Source: Methanomethylovorans sp. PtaU1.Bin073 (lineage in GTDB: Archaea > Halobacteriota > Methanosarcinia > Methanosarcinales > Methanosarcinaceae). From it: a DNA stretch of 8,343 nt. Positions 6,941 to 8,343 of this stretch are shown in pieces. Under the pieces are notes generated by a model. The model ran no database searches and was not told where the DNA came from. It saw only the letters and a list, made by a program, of their open reading frames with translations. The stretch spans positions 1 through 8,343 of the forward strand of contig MVQW01000308.1 in NCBI GenBank assembly GCA_002067265.1, in the 5' to 3' direction. Position numbers and translations under genes: made by a program. Positions within the stretch are counted from its first letter, which is position 1; the number at the start of each line of letters is the position of its first letter.

Positions 6941-6960
6941 GCAAAAAATATAAATAGAGG
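6941..6960 (+). promoter_or_regulatory. pylS promoter (BRE/TATA)
   Basis: The element contains TATAAAT at 6949-6955 after GCAAAAAA and is followed by AGAGG. It is nearly the same as the pylT promoter apart from two extra As and one missing T. Initiation would fall near 6975-6980, leaving about 30 bases before the minicistron ATG at 7011 and about 125 before pylS. A second TATAAAT at 6920-6926 could serve as an alternative. Confidence 0.6.
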
Positions 6961-6996
6961 ACTGTGAGACATGAATATAATCTTAATTAATACAAA

Positions 6997-7002
6997 GAAG
7001 GT
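6997..7002 (+). promoter_or_regulatory. Ribosome binding site GAAGGT of the pylS-leader minicistron
   Basis: GAAGGT differs by one base from GGAGGT and lies 8 bases before the ATG at 7011. The order TATA box, initiation region, ribosome binding site and ATG has normal spacing throughout, supporting translation from 7011. Confidence 0.45.
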
Positions 7003-7010
7003 AAAATAAA

Positions 7011-8343
<1,333 letters not shown>

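Noticed and set aside
6971..7009. Minicistron MNIILINTKKVK from ATG 6971
   Set aside because: It lies at or before the predicted transcript start from the TATA box at 6949, has only a weak GAGG 10 bases upstream, and ends in TAA; kept as unlikely.

Overview
The window looks like a piece of a methylotrophic methanogen genome from the Methanosarcinaceae, probably not Methanosarcina itself (Methanolobus or Methanococcoides type relatives fit better, but the genus is an inference). The strongest evidence is a complete tRNA gene for pyrrolysine (pylT, CUA anticodon) followed by pyrrolysyl-tRNA synthetase (pylS), whose predicted length (about 431 aa) and two-part architecture match archaeal methanogen enzymes. 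AT-rich spacers with archaeal TATA boxes and A/G-rich BRE-like flanks, and GGAGG-type ribosome binding sites, agree with this.

Layout. Bases 1-1529 (minus strand) hold the N-terminal two thirds or so of a multi-domain PAS/PAS/GAF/PAS sensor protein that runs off the left edge. A 350-base AT-rich divergent spacer follows. Then comes a plus-strand operon: a DUF1638-type protein (1953-2756), and two tandem hydantoinase/oxoprolinase HyuA-like ASKHA-fold proteins (2759-4702 and 4755-6686) that are clear duplicates of each other. After a 78-base gap with its own promoter lies pylT (6765-6836), then a T-rich stretch, a second near-identical promoter, and pylS (7103 to the right edge, lacking only about 17-18 C-terminal residues). 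pylB, pylC and pylD would be expected beyond the right edge.

Working together. pylT and pylS make Pyl-tRNA for decoding UAG, needed in this group for the mono-, di- and trimethylamine methyltransferases MtmB, MtbB and MttB. The DUF1638 plus twin HyuA-like operon is not a classical hydantoinase system (no HyuB follows) and its position next to pylTS suggests, but does not prove, a job connected with methylamine metabolism.

The most striking observation is between pylT and pylS. A short reading frame with its own promoter and ribosome binding site (7011-7106) contains two in-frame UAG codons and ends in a TGA that overlaps the pylS start codon (ATGA). If UAG is read as pyrrolysine, ribosomes would run through the pylS ribosome binding site to the pylS start; if not, they would stop early. 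This could be a pyrrolysine-sensing translational switch on pylS. Its conservation could not be tested here. A second, weaker case of a start codon followed only by UAG stops lies upstream of the sensor gene, which otherwise seems to lack a normal start codon and may use AUU behind a perfect Shine-Dalgarno sequence.
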